From the NCBI GenBank assembly GCA_041496705.1, contig JBGQFD010000011.1, positions 1 to 49,586 of the forward strand: a DNA stretch of 49,586 bases, read 5' to 3'. Positions 16,201 to 24,314 of the stretch are shown piece by piece. The position numbers were made by a program, and so were the translations under genes. The notes beneath the pieces are model-generated. The model saw nothing but the letters and a program-made list of their open reading frames with translations, searched no databases and was not told where the DNA came from. The number at the start of each line of letters is the position of its first letter. Position 1 is the stretch's first letter. Origin of the DNA: VBDM01 sp041496705 (GTDB lineage Bacteria > Pseudomonadota > Gammaproteobacteria > Burkholderiales > SG8-39).

Positions 16201-17361
16201 ATGCAACAAGATAGCGTATTGTCCACGCAGATTCCCAAGCAGCGCGTGCTAATCGTGGACGACTCCAGGATCGTCCGCGCGACTATTGCGCGTCTCATCC
16301 GCAAGAGTTTCGACATTCGTGAGGAGGCGAACGGGGAAGCCGGCTGGCAGGCGATCGCGAGCGATCCGGCAATCGTCGTGGTCGTTTCGGACATTCAGAT
16401 GCCGGAGCTCGACGGCTTCGGGCTGCTCGAGCGGATCCGCGGCTCGGAGGACCCGCGCATCCGCAGCATTCCGGTCATCGTGATTTCCGGCGACGAGGAA
16501 GAAGCCACCAAGAAGCGCGTGCGCGCTGCCGGCGCGAACGATTTCATCACCAAGACGACCGACGGCACGGAAATCCTGTCGCGCATCGACAACCTGTTGC
16601 ACCTGGTCGAGGCGAAGCAGCAGGCGGCGGCGCGCCAGAAGGCGGTGGAGACCACCGCGACGCACGATCCTGCCACGGGGGTGTTCACGCCGCATTATCT
16701 GTTGACCGAGGGCCGCAAGCGCTACTCGCACTCGCGTCGGCATGGCGGGGCGTTGTCGGTGCTGATGTTCCGAATCGATACTTACGGAGAAATCAGCCAG
16801 AAAGTCGGCAAGGGCATCGCCGATCAGCTCCTCGCGCGGATCGCCAAACAGGTGATGGGCACCTTGCGTGCCGAGGATTCCATGGGCCGCACAGGCGAGG
16901 CGATCTTCACGGTGATTTTCGCCGGCACCTCGTCGCCGCAGGCGCTCGCGTTCGCGTACCGGCTGCGCGACCAGCTCGAGAAGGCCCAGGTGAGATTCCG
17001 CGAACAGCTCCTGAGGATACGCGTGAGCATGGGCCTGGCGGCACTGGACGCCGACACCGCGGCGTCGCTCGAAGAACTCATGAAACTCGCGCTGCAGCGT
17101 CTCCAGCAGGCGGGCGGTGCGACCGAGCGCATCGTCGCCAAGGACGAAGTCGCGTTCGTCATGGTCAAGCCAGCCACGCTGCCGAGCGACATGGAGCGCG
17201 CGGTGCAGACCCTGGAAACTGCGAACGCAGATGCCCTGGGCGATGCCGCGTACGACGCGCTGCGGAGGCTGCTGCCGTTTGTGGCCACGGTGTGTCGGCG
17301 TCTGGGCGTCGATACCGCCTCCGAGGCAATCCTCCGGGCGCTCAAGGCCCGCAGCAAGTGA
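16201..17361 (+). CDS. response regulator with degenerate GGDEF domain
   Basis: Residues 14-135 form a receiver domain with DD at 20-21, phospho-acceptor Asp64 (VVSDIQMPELDG) and Ser95 in the VIVISG strand. A Lys/Gln-rich linker leads to a GGDEF-fold domain (about 152-315) that starts DPATGVFTPHYL and keeps the HGGALSVLMFRID pattern. The signature loop is GEAIF (232-236) instead of GGDEF, so diguanylate cyclase activity is unlikely. It may act as a c-di-GMP or GTP sensor, or purely as a scaffold. A C-terminal helical segment of about 70 residues is unassigned. It lies 6 bp after acuI and 22 bp before prpE, apparently in the same operon. No cognate kinase is adjacent. Confidence 0.8.
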   Translation: MQQDSVLSTQIPKQRVLIVDDSRIVRATIARLIRKSFDIREEANGEAGWQAIASDPAIVVVVSDIQMPELDGFGLLERIRGSEDPRIRSIPVIVISGDEEEATKKRVRAAGANDFITKTTDGTEILSRIDNLLHLVEAKQQAAARQKAVETTATHDPATGVFTPHYLLTEGRKRYSHSRRHGGALSVLMFRIDTYGEISQKVGKGIADQLLARIAKQVMGTLRAEDSMGRTGEAIFTVIFAGTSSPQALAFAYRLRDQLEKAQVRFREQLLRIRVSMGLAALDADTAASLEELMKLALQRLQQAGGATERIVAKDEVAFVMVKPATLPSDMERAVQTLETANADALGDAAYDALRRLLPFVATVCRRLGVDTASEAILRALKARSK

Positions 17362-17383
17362 CAGGCAACAGGAGCAGACCGCC

Positions 17384-19297
17384 ATGACGACCTACAAGGA
17401 ATTTCACCGGCGGTCGATCGAAGACCGGGAGGCTTTCTGGGCCGAGCAGGCCAAGGGGGTGCACTGGGAGAAACCGTTCGGCAGGGTGCTCGACTACAGC
17501 AAGCCGCCTTTCGCCCGCTGGTTCGTCGGCGGCCGCACCAATCTCTGCTACAACGCCGTGGACCGCCACCTCGGGGCGCGCGCCGCGCAGAAGGCGCTGG
17601 TCTACCTTTCGACTGAGACCGGCGAGGAGAAGAGCTACAGCTATCGCGAGCTGCACGTCGAAGTCCAGCGGGCGGCGGCGATGATGCAGTCGCTCGGCGT
17701 GGGGAAGGGCGACCGGGTCATCGTATACATGCCGATGATCCCGGAGGCGGCTTTCGTCATTCTCGCCTGCGCGCGGATAGGCGCGATCCATTCGGTGGTG
17801 TTCGGCGGCTTCGCCGCCGCGAGCCTCGCCGCGCGCATCGACGATGCCAGGCCCAAGCTCATGGTCACCGCCGACGGCGGCAGCCGCATGGGCAAGGCGG
17901 TCCTGTACAAGTCGCTGGTGGACGAATCGATCCGGCTCGCCCAGCACCCGCCGGGGAAGGTCCTCATCTACCGCCGCGGCCTGGACAAGTCGATGCAGAC
18001 GGTCGCCGGGCGCGACCTCGACTACGCGGAGCTGCGCTCGAGACACCTCGACGCCCAGGTGCCGGTCGAGTGGCTCGAATCCAACGAGACTTCCTACATT
18101 CTGTACACCTCCGGGACCACCGGCCGGCCGAAAGGCGTGCAGCGCGACGTCGGCGGGTACGCGGTGGCGCTTGCGGCGTCGATGCGCCACATCTATTGCG
18201 GCAATCCGGGCGAAACCATGTTCACCACCTCGGACATCGGCTGGGTGGTGGGGCATTCGTACATCATCTACGGACCGTTGATCGCCGGCATGACCACCAT
18301 CATGTACGAAGGCGTTCCTATCCGTCCCGATGCCGGGGTGTGGTGGAAGATCGTCCAGGATCACAAGGTGAGCGTCATGTTTTCCGCTCCGACGGCGATT
18401 CGCGTGCTGAAGAAGCACGATCCGGCCTACCTGTCGAAATACGATCTGTCCTCGCTGCGGCAACTGTTTCTCGCCGGAGAGCCGCTCGATGAGCCCACCC
18501 ACATCTGGATCGCCGAGGGGCTGAAGAAGCCGGTCATCGACCATTACTGGCAGACCGAGTCCGGCTGGCCGATCCTGTCGGCGGTACCCGGCGTGGAAAA
18601 CACGCCGCTGAAGTTCGGCAGCCCGAGCTTTCCGGTGTTCGGCTACGACCTGAAGCTGCTGCGCGAGGCCGACGCGAGCGAGGCGGGAAGCAACGAGAAG
18701 GCCGTGGTGGCCATCGTCCCGCCGCTGCCGCCGGGCTGCATGTCCACCATTTGGGGCGACGACGAACGCTTCGTCAAGACCTATTTCGAAACTTTCCGCA
18801 CCCGGCAGGTGTACTCGACCTTCGACTGGGGCATCCGCGACAAGGACGGCTACTATTTCATCCTCGGGCGCACGGATGACGTCATCAACGTCGCGGGGCA
18901 CCGCCTCGGCACGCGCGAAATCGAGGAAGCGGTGAACATGCACTCGAGCATCGCCGAGTGCGCGGTGGTGGGCGTCGCCGACTCGCTCAAAGGGCAGATG
19001 CCGCTTGCCTTCGCGGTGGCGAAGGACGCTTCGCTCCTCGGGACTCCGGAAGGGCGCTCGCGCCTGGAGAAGGAAGTTCTCGAGACCGTGGACAAGCAGC
19101 TCGGCGCCATCGCGCGCCCAAAGAGAGTGCACTTCGTCACCCTGCTGCCAAAGACACGCTCCGGCAAGACGCTGCGGCGCTCGATCCAGGCGCTCGCCGA
19201 GGGACGCGATCCGGGCGACCTGACCACTATCGAGGACCCCGCGGCGCTCGAGCAGATCCGCAGCGCATTGAAAACCAGCACGGAGAAGAAGACATGA
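17384..19297 (+). CDS. prpE: propionate-CoA ligase (propionyl-CoA synthetase)
   Basis: PrpE activates propionate to propionyl-CoA through a propionyl-AMP intermediate. It is an ANL-superfamily enzyme close to acetyl-CoA synthetase. The N-terminus YKEFHRRSIEDREAFWAEQA is PrpE-like. The P-loop is YILYTSGTTGRPKGVQRDVG, followed by the A5-like motif DHYWQTESGWPI and the hinge LGRTDDVINVAGHRLGTREI. The catalytic Lys595 lies in TRSGKTLRRS. Length 637 is close to the usual 630. The ATG at 17384 has AGGAG 9 nt upstream. The gene's stop overlaps the start of a truncated GlcG-like reading frame. Together with acuI and prpBC it makes a complete route from propionate or acrylate into succinate and pyruvate. 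Confidence 0.9.
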   Translation: MTTYKEFHRRSIEDREAFWAEQAKGVHWEKPFGRVLDYSKPPFARWFVGGRTNLCYNAVDRHLGARAAQKALVYLSTETGEEKSYSYRELHVEVQRAAAMMQSLGVGKGDRVIVYMPMIPEAAFVILACARIGAIHSVVFGGFAAASLAARIDDARPKLMVTADGGSRMGKAVLYKSLVDESIRLAQHPPGKVLIYRRGLDKSMQTVAGRDLDYAELRSRHLDAQVPVEWLESNETSYILYTSGTTGRPKGVQRDVGGYAVALAASMRHIYCGNPGETMFTTSDIGWVVGHSYIIYGPLIAGMTTIMYEGVPIRPDAGVWWKIVQDHKVSVMFSAPTAIRVLKKHDPAYLSKYDLSSLRQLFLAGEPLDEPTHIWIAEGLKKPVIDHYWQTESGWPILSAVPGVENTPLKFGSPSFPVFGYDLKLLREADASEAGSNEKAVVAIVPPLPPGCMSTIWGDDERFVKTYFETFRTRQVYSTFDWGIRDKDGYYFILGRTDDVINVAGHRLGTREIEEAVNMHSSIAECAVVGVADSLKGQMPLAFAVAKDASLLGTPEGRSRLEKEVLETVDKQLGAIARPKRVHFVTLLPKTRSGKTLRRSIQALAEGRDPGDLTTIEDPAALEQIRSALKTSTEKKT

Positions 19298-19413
19298 AGA
19301 CCAAGCCCAGCCTTACCCTGGATGACTGCAAGAAGATCGCCGCCGCGCGCGAAGCCGAAGCGCGCCGGAACGATAGCCGCCCTGGGCGTCGGGAGTTAGT
19401 CGTCGGGAGTTAG
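19294..19413 (+). pseudogene. truncated GlcG/HbpS-like (DUF336) gene remnant
   Basis: The ATG overlaps the prpE stop in an ATGA junction. The first 26 codons (MKTKPSLTLDDCKKIAAARE, then AEARRN) read like the N-terminus of a GlcG/HbpS-type haem-binding protein, normally about 130-150 residues. Homology then stops, and 13 unrelated codons lead to a TAG inside a 14-bp tandem repeat. The rest of the domain is absent, and the next gene lies on the other strand 20 bp later. I infer a deletion that removed most of the gene; a real 39-residue peptide is the alternative. Confidence 0.6.
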
Positions 19414-19414
19414 T
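19387..19414. repeat. 14-bp tandem direct repeat at the truncation point
   Basis: Two perfect head-to-tail copies of CGTCGGGAGTTAGT occupy 19387-19400 and 19401-19414. A looser third copy (CGTCGGCGTTAGGC, starting near 19427) follows. The repeat supplies the stop codon of the truncated GlcG-like frame and separates it from the convergent amidohydrolase. Slippage or recombination at such repeats could explain the deletion. Confidence 0.8.
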
Positions 19415-19433
19415 TTCTCTATCGGCGTCGGCG

Positions 19434-20459
19434 TTAGGCGCCTTTGCCGGGAGGCATTTTCAGCAGCTTCACCGCGTTGCCGAAATAGATCTTGCGCTTG
19501 TCGGTTTCCGACAGACCAAGATCTTCGACCGATCGGATGCCCTCGCGGATGAACATCGGACCGCCCTCGGGGTCGAACGGGCAGTCGCTCGCGAACACCA
19601 CACGGTCGGCACCGAAAAAATCCAGCCCGCAGCGCAGCGCCGAGGCCGAGCCGCCGAGCACGGTGTCGCCGTAGAACATGCGGAAATACTCGATCGGCTT
19701 CTTCGACATGCGCTTCAGGATCTCCTCGTAGTTCTCATCGGCGGTGCGGCTGCCGAGCTGCGCCCAGAGCGTCTCTGCGCGCCCGGCGAAGTAGGGGATC
19801 ATGCCGCCGCAATGGTGCGTGATGAGCCGCAGGTCCGGCAGTTTCTCGAAGAATCCGGAAAATACCATGCGCGACATCGCGACGCTGGTTTCGAACGGCC
19901 AGCCGAGCACCTGCCAGATCTCGTACTTGGATTTCTGCTCGTTCGCGTAATCGGCGCGCGTCCCGGGGCGCGCCGGGTGCATCCACATCGGCACGTCGTG
20001 CTTGCGCGTCGCGCGCTCGAACACCGGGAAATATTCCGGATCGTCGAGCGGCTTGCCGCTGACGTTGGTGCAGATCTGCACGCCGCGCGCGCCGAGTTTA
20101 CCGATCGCCCGGTCCATCTCCTCGAGCGCTGCCGGCACGTTGTTCATCGGCAGCGAGGCAACGAAACAGGGGAATTTCTTTGGCCATTTTGCCACCATGT
20201 CGGCCATGCCGTCGTTGGCGATGCGCGCGAGCTCCGGGGAAAGATCCGGTCCCGCCAGTAGCTCGGGCGCGGGCAGGCCCAGCGTCAGGACCTGCTGCAC
20301 GTCAGGAAACTTCTCATCGAGCATCTTCACCCGCGCCTCGATGTCCCAGAGCATGCGCAGGTTGCTCATGCGCTTGACGATGCCGGGGTCCTTCGAATGC
20401 TGTTTCAGCATCTCCAGATAGCGCATCGGAATGACGTGGTTGTAGATGTCGATTTTCAT
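19434..20459 (-). CDS. amidohydrolase family protein (ACMSD-like decarboxylase/hydrolase)
   Basis: The 341-residue protein has the amidohydrolase-2 TIM-barrel pattern. It shows an N-terminal IYNHVIP, WMHPARPG (His161), LITHHCGGMIPYFAGR (His215/His216) and a C-terminal ASDCPFDPEGG with metal-binding Asp292. Relatives include aminocarboxymuconate semialdehyde decarboxylase and resorcylate/carboxyvanillate decarboxylases, so non-oxidative decarboxylation of an aromatic or ring-fission acid is plausible. The usual HxH at the N-terminus is NH here (Asn7 appears where the neighbouring ligand is often found), which may change the metal site. The gene is divergent from fumC. The substrate is unknown. 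Confidence 0.75.
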   Translation of the reverse strand: MKIDIYNHVIPMRYLEMLKQHSKDPGIVKRMSNLRMLWDIEARVKMLDEKFPDVQQVLTLGLPAPELLAGPDLSPELARIANDGMADMVAKWPKKFPCFVASLPMNNVPAALEEMDRAIGKLGARGVQICTNVSGKPLDDPEYFPVFERATRKHDVPMWMHPARPGTRADYANEQKSKYEIWQVLGWPFETSVAMSRMVFSGFFEKLPDLRLITHHCGGMIPYFAGRAETLWAQLGSRTADENYEEILKRMSKKPIEYFRMFYGDTVLGGSASALRCGLDFFGADRVVFASDCPFDPEGGPMFIREGIRSVEDLGLSETDKRKIYFGNAVKLLKMPPGKGA

Positions 20460-20473
20460 GATGCTCGTGAAGG

Positions 20474-20501
20474 TTGTGGGAAATTCGATTTAGCGTAGCA
20501 T
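20474..20501 (+). promoter_or_regulatory. candidate fumC promoter
   Basis: TTGTGG (20474-20479) and TAGCAT (20496-20501) are separated by 16 bp and lie about 30 bp before the fumC start, in the 71-bp gap with the divergent amidohydrolase gene. Both hexamers are imperfect, so this is a weak call. Confidence 0.3.
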
Positions 20502-20530
20502 ACTTGCCGCGCGACAATGAAGGTATGGCC

Positions 20531-21919
20531 ATGACCCTCTACAGAACCGAACACGACACTTTCGGCGAAATCCGCGTCCCCGCGGACAGGCTCTGGGGTG
20601 CGCAAACGCAGCGATCCCTGGAGAATTTCCGCATCTCTGGCGAGCGCATGCCCGCGGAACTGATCCGCGCCCTGGCAAGGGTGAAGCGCGCGTGTGCGCT
20701 GGTGAACCTGGACCTGCGTGTCCTGCCCGAGGACAAGGCCAGGGCCATCGCCGCGGCTGCCGAGGAAGTGCTCGCGGGCAAACACGACGCCGAGTTTCCC
20801 CTGGCGGTCTGGCAGACCGGCTCGGGCACGCAGACCAACATGAACATGAACGAGGTGCTCGCCAACCGCGCGAGCGAACTCCTCGGCGGCGAGCGCGGGG
20901 AAAAGCGCGTCGTGCACCCTAACGACGACGTCAACCGCGGGCAATCGTCGAACGACGTTTTTCCCACCGCCATGCACGTCGCGGCGCTCGAGGCGCTGCA
21001 CGACCGGCTGGTGCCGGCGCTACGCCGGCTGCGCGACACGCTCGCGGCGAAGTCCGAGGCGTTCCGGGACATCGTCAAGATCGGCCGCACGCACTTGCAG
21101 GATGCGACGCCGCTCACTCTGGGGCAGGAGGTGTCCGGCTGGGTGTCGCAGCTCGACCACGGCATCGCCCACGTGCAGGCGTCGCTGACGCACCTGTGCG
21201 AGCTCGCCTTGGGCGGCACCGCTGTCGGCACCGGCCTCAACTCGCATCCGGAATTCGGTGCGAAGGTGGCGAAGGAGCTGGCGAAGACGACGGGGCTGCC
21301 CTTCGTCACCGCGCGCAACAAGTTCGAGGCCCTCGCAGCGAATGACGCGCTGGTGCACGCCCACGGCGCGCTGAAGACCCTCGCCGCATCCCTCACCAAG
21401 ATCGCCAACGACGTGCGCTGGCTCGCAAGCGGGCCGCGCAGCGGCATCGGCGAGATTTCGATCCCGGAGAACGAGCCGGGCAGTTCGATCATGCCCGGCA
21501 AAGTGAATCCCACGCAGTCGGAGGCGATGACGATGCTCTGCGCCCAGGTGTTCGGCAACGACGTGGCGATCAACATCGGCGGCGCCTCCGGGAACTTCGA
21601 GCTGAACGTGTTCAAACCGCTCATCATCCACAACTTCCTGCAGAGCGTGCGGCTGCTCGCCGATGGCGCTTGGGGCTTTTGCGATCACTGCGCTGCAGGC
21701 ATCGAACCGCGGCACGAGCGCATCGCGGAGCTGTTGCGAAATTCGCTGATGCTGGTGACCGCGCTCAACCCGCACATCGGCTACGACAAGGCGGCGCAGA
21801 TCGCCAAGAAGGCGCACAAGGAGGGCACGACGCTCAAGGAAGCGGCGCTCGCGCTGGGCTACCTCAGCGCCGAACAGTTCGACCAGTGGGTCCGCCCGGA
21901 AGCCATGGTGGGAAGGTAG
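20531..21919 (+). CDS. fumC: class II fumarate hydratase
   Basis: FumC hydrates fumarate to malate without an Fe-S cluster. The family motifs are all present: WGAQTQRSLENF, QTGSGTQTNMNMNEVLANRA, NRGQSSNDVFPTAMH, IGRTHLQDATPLTLGQE and the signature GSSIMPGKVNPTQSE. The start at 20531 (MTLYRTEHDTFGEIRVPADR) has GAAGG 8 nt upstream. The ATG at 20525 would leave only 2 nt, and a longer reading from 20474 has no conserved residues. Length 462 is normal. It supplies the step between Sdh and Mdh, although it lies outside their operons. A YciI-like gene follows after 5 bp. Confidence 0.95.
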   Translation: MTLYRTEHDTFGEIRVPADRLWGAQTQRSLENFRISGERMPAELIRALARVKRACALVNLDLRVLPEDKARAIAAAAEEVLAGKHDAEFPLAVWQTGSGTQTNMNMNEVLANRASELLGGERGEKRVVHPNDDVNRGQSSNDVFPTAMHVAALEALHDRLVPALRRLRDTLAAKSEAFRDIVKIGRTHLQDATPLTLGQEVSGWVSQLDHGIAHVQASLTHLCELALGGTAVGTGLNSHPEFGAKVAKELAKTTGLPFVTARNKFEALAANDALVHAHGALKTLAASLTKIANDVRWLASGPRSGIGEISIPENEPGSSIMPGKVNPTQSEAMTMLCAQVFGNDVAINIGGASGNFELNVFKPLIIHNFLQSVRLLADGAWGFCDHCAAGIEPRHERIAELLRNSLMLVTALNPHIGYDKAAQIAKKAHKEGTTLKEAALALGYLSAEQFDQWVRPEAMVGR

Positions 21920-21924
21920 TCGGC

Positions 21925-22239
21925 GTGCTCTACATCATCTACCAGGAAGACCGGCCTGGCGGCGAGACGGTCCGCGCGGCGACGCGCCAGGCGCACCTCG
22001 CGTATCTCGATACGCACAAGGACATCCTGGTGCTTGGCGGCGGGCTGCTCGCCGACGACGGTGTAACGCGCACGGGTAGCGTATTGATCGTCAACGTTGC
22101 GGATCGCAAGGCGGCCGAGGCGTTCTCCGCGGAGGAGCCGTTTCGCAAGGCGGGGCTGTTCAAGACGGTGAAGATCACGCGCATGCGGCGGGGACAGTGG
22201 AATCCGGAAGCGGCACCCAGAACGGCCGAAGGCAACTGA
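21925..22239 (+). CDS. YciI family protein
   Basis: This 104-residue protein has the YciI-like ferredoxin fold. It begins LYIIYQEDRPGGETVRAATR, has the central HLAYLDTHKDILVLGGGLLADDG, and later DRKAAEAFSAEEPFRKAGLF. The family has a conserved His and Asp thought to be catalytic; His29 and the AEEPFRKAG segment are here. The start is a GTG with GGAAGG, the tail of fumC, 8 nt upstream. Co-transcription with fumC is likely. Function in this family is mostly unknown; some members act on muconolactone-type compounds or chlorinated aromatics. Confidence 0.8.
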   Translation: MLYIIYQEDRPGGETVRAATRQAHLAYLDTHKDILVLGGGLLADDGVTRTGSVLIVNVADRKAAEAFSAEEPFRKAGLFKTVKITRMRRGQWNPEAAPRTAEGN

Positions 22240-22281
22240 GCCGCAGGGTAGAATTCGAACTCACCGACAGGAGGAAAGTCC

Positions 22282-23265
22282 ATGCCATCGCTGCTCTGCA
22301 GATTGCCCCGGTTTCTGATGCTGGCTCTGGTTTGCACGGCGCAAAGCGCGTTCGCACAAAGCGCCAAGAACTATCCCGACAAGCCGGTACGGGTCATCGT
22401 CGGCTACTCCCCCGGCGGCCTGCCCGACACGATCGCCCGCCTGGTGGGCCAGAAGCTCTCCGAACGCTGGAATCAGCAGTTCGTGGTCGAGAACAAGCCG
22501 GGAGCGAACGGCATCCTCGGCGCGGAATTCGTCGCGAAAGCGACTCCAGACGGCTATACGCTGCTGATGACGGACAACTCGACGCACGCGATCGTGCCGT
22601 TCCTCTTCGCCAAGCTGCCGTACGACGCTGACCGGGATCTCGTTCCCGTTTCGTTCACGGCGCGCGCGCCCCTGTTCCTGGCGGTGCATGCTTCGGTGTC
22701 GGCGAACAGCTTCCAGGAGCTGATCGCACTGATCAAGGCCGCGCCCGGAAAGTACAGCTACGGCTCCTCGGGAATAGGCAGCACGCATCACTTGTGCATG
22801 GAGTTCCTCAAGTCGGCGCTCGGCCTGGAAATGACGCACGTCCCGTACAAGGGCACGGGTCAGAGTGTGCCCGCGGTCGTGGGAGGCCAGGTGCCGATGG
22901 TGTTCTCGGGATACCCGACGCTCGCCGCTCATGCGAAAGAGGGGCGGGTGAAATTGCTCGCGATCAACTCCCTAAAGCGCTCCGAGCTCGCGCCCAACGT
23001 TCCCACGATCGCCGAGACCGTCCCCGGCTTCGATTTCGCTCCGACGTTCGGGCTGTTCGCTCCGGCGGGAACGGCGCGCGACATCATCGTGAAGGTCGGC
23101 ACCGACGTCACCGACGTCGTCAAGCAGGCCGACATCGTTTCGCGCATGAAGAATCTCGGCATCGAACCGGTGGGCGCTTCCGGCGAAGAATGGGCGCCCC
23201 TCCTCAGGGCCGACGCGGAGAGATATTCCAGGGCGGTCAAGATCTCCGGGGCGAAGGCAGACTGA
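22282..23265 (+). CDS. Bug/TctC-type periplasmic substrate-binding protein
   Basis: This is a tripartite-tricarboxylate-transporter receptor. A signal peptide (about residues 1-25, ending SAFAQS) precedes the Bug hallmark YPDKPVRVIVGYSPGGLPDT. Then come VVENKPGANGILGAEFVAKA, PDGYTLLM, GKYSYGSSGIGSTHHL, HVPYKGTGQSVPAVVGGQVP and GLFAPAGT. These segments line the carboxylate-binding cleft. The ligand is probably an organic or aromatic acid. The membrane genes tctA and tctB are absent nearby, which is common for the many orphan Bug proteins of Betaproteobacteria. A GGAGG site lies 7 nt upstream. It sits 22 bp before a gentisate-dioxygenase-like gene, suggesting a shared catabolic role. Confidence 0.88.
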   Translation: MPSLLCRLPRFLMLALVCTAQSAFAQSAKNYPDKPVRVIVGYSPGGLPDTIARLVGQKLSERWNQQFVVENKPGANGILGAEFVAKATPDGYTLLMTDNSTHAIVPFLFAKLPYDADRDLVPVSFTARAPLFLAVHASVSANSFQELIALIKAAPGKYSYGSSGIGSTHHLCMEFLKSALGLEMTHVPYKGTGQSVPAVVGGQVPMVFSGYPTLAAHAKEGRVKLLAINSLKRSELAPNVPTIAETVPGFDFAPTFGLFAPAGTARDIIVKVGTDVTDVVKQADIVSRMKNLGIEPVGASGEEWAPLLRADAERYSRAVKISGAKAD

Positions 23266-23287
23266 GCATCCCGGCGAGACCTCCAGC

Positions 23288-24313
23288 ATGTGCTCCGCCG
23301 TCGTCGCGAACCAGGACCGCGCGAAATTCTCCAAGGAGATCGCCGGCCTGAACATGCGCCCGTTGTGGGAGCGGGTGATGCGGCTGAAGCCCGGCACCGC
23401 CGCGGTGCCGGCGATCTGGCGCTGGAACGAGGTGCGGCCGCTGCTCCTGCGCGCCTGCGAAGTCATCACCGCGAAGCAAGCCGAGCGGCGCGTGCTGATG
23501 CTCGAGAACCCCGCGCTCGCCGGGACGACCTTCATCACCACGACCTTGTACGCCGGCCTGCAGGCGATCCTTCCCGGGGAGATCGCGCCCACGCACCGGC
23601 ATACGCCGAACGCGCTTCGCTTCATCATCGAAGGCGAGGGCGCCTACACCGCCATCGAGGGCGAGCGCGCGACGATGCGGCCCGGCGATTTCGTCGTTAC
23701 GCCCGGCTGGGCCTGGCACGACCATGGCAATACCGGAACCGGGCCGGTGGTCTGGCTCGACGGGCTGGACGTCGCGTTCGCCAATCTGCTCGGCGCGCAT
23801 TTTCGCGAGGACTATCCGCAGGAGTCGCAGCCGCGGTCGAGAGCCGACGGCGATTCGGCTGCGCGCTTCGGCAGCAACCTGCTTCCCGTGGACGAGCGGC
23901 GCCCGGGTCTCGCGTCGCCTATCCTTTCCTATCCCTACGAGCGCTCGCGCGAGGCGCTCGAGCGGTTGGCGAAGCAGGGCGATCCGCATCCCTCGCACGG
24001 CTGGAAGCTGCGCTACGCGCATCCGGGGACCGGGGGCCATGCCTTCCCCACCATGGCGTGCTTCATGCAGTGGCTGCCGAAGGGCTTCACGGGCCGGCCC
24101 TGCCAGGGCACCGACGGCGCCGTGTACTGCGTCGTCGAGGGACGGGGCAGCATCGCGATGGGCGAGGTGGCGTTCGAGTTCGCGCCTCACGACGTGTTCG
24201 TCGTGCCGTCCTGGCAAAGTCACGCGTTCCGGACCTCCGCCGACTGCGTGATCTTCAGCTACTCGGACCGCGCTGCGCAGGAAGCACTCGGCTTCTGGCG
24301 GGAAAAAACCTGA
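23288..24313 (+). CDS. cupin-domain dioxygenase, gentisate 1,2-dioxygenase-like
   Basis: The 341-residue protein is a bicupin. The first cupin has THRHTPNALRFIIEGEGAYT (His103, His105) and TPGWAWHDHGN (His144, His146), the Fe(II) ligands of gentisate and related dioxygenases. The second cupin (about 240-320) keeps the fold (GRGSIAMGEVAFEFAPHDVF) but has few metal ligands, as in that family. The likely reaction is ring cleavage of gentisate, 1-hydroxy-2-naphthoate or a similar hydroxybenzoate. No maleylpyruvate isomerase or fumarylpyruvate hydrolase gene is nearby, so the pathway is not confirmed. It follows the Bug gene, and its stop lies 1 bp from the stop of the convergent outer-membrane gene. 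Confidence 0.8.
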   Translation: MCSAVVANQDRAKFSKEIAGLNMRPLWERVMRLKPGTAAVPAIWRWNEVRPLLLRACEVITAKQAERRVLMLENPALAGTTFITTTLYAGLQAILPGEIAPTHRHTPNALRFIIEGEGAYTAIEGERATMRPGDFVVTPGWAWHDHGNTGTGPVVWLDGLDVAFANLLGAHFREDYPQESQPRSRADGDSAARFGSNLLPVDERRPGLASPILSYPYERSREALERLAKQGDPHPSHGWKLRYAHPGTGGHAFPTMACFMQWLPKGFTGRPCQGTDGAVYCVVEGRGSIAMGEVAFEFAPHDVFVVPSWQSHAFRTSADCVIFSYSDRAAQEALGFWREKT

Positions 24314-24314
24314 T

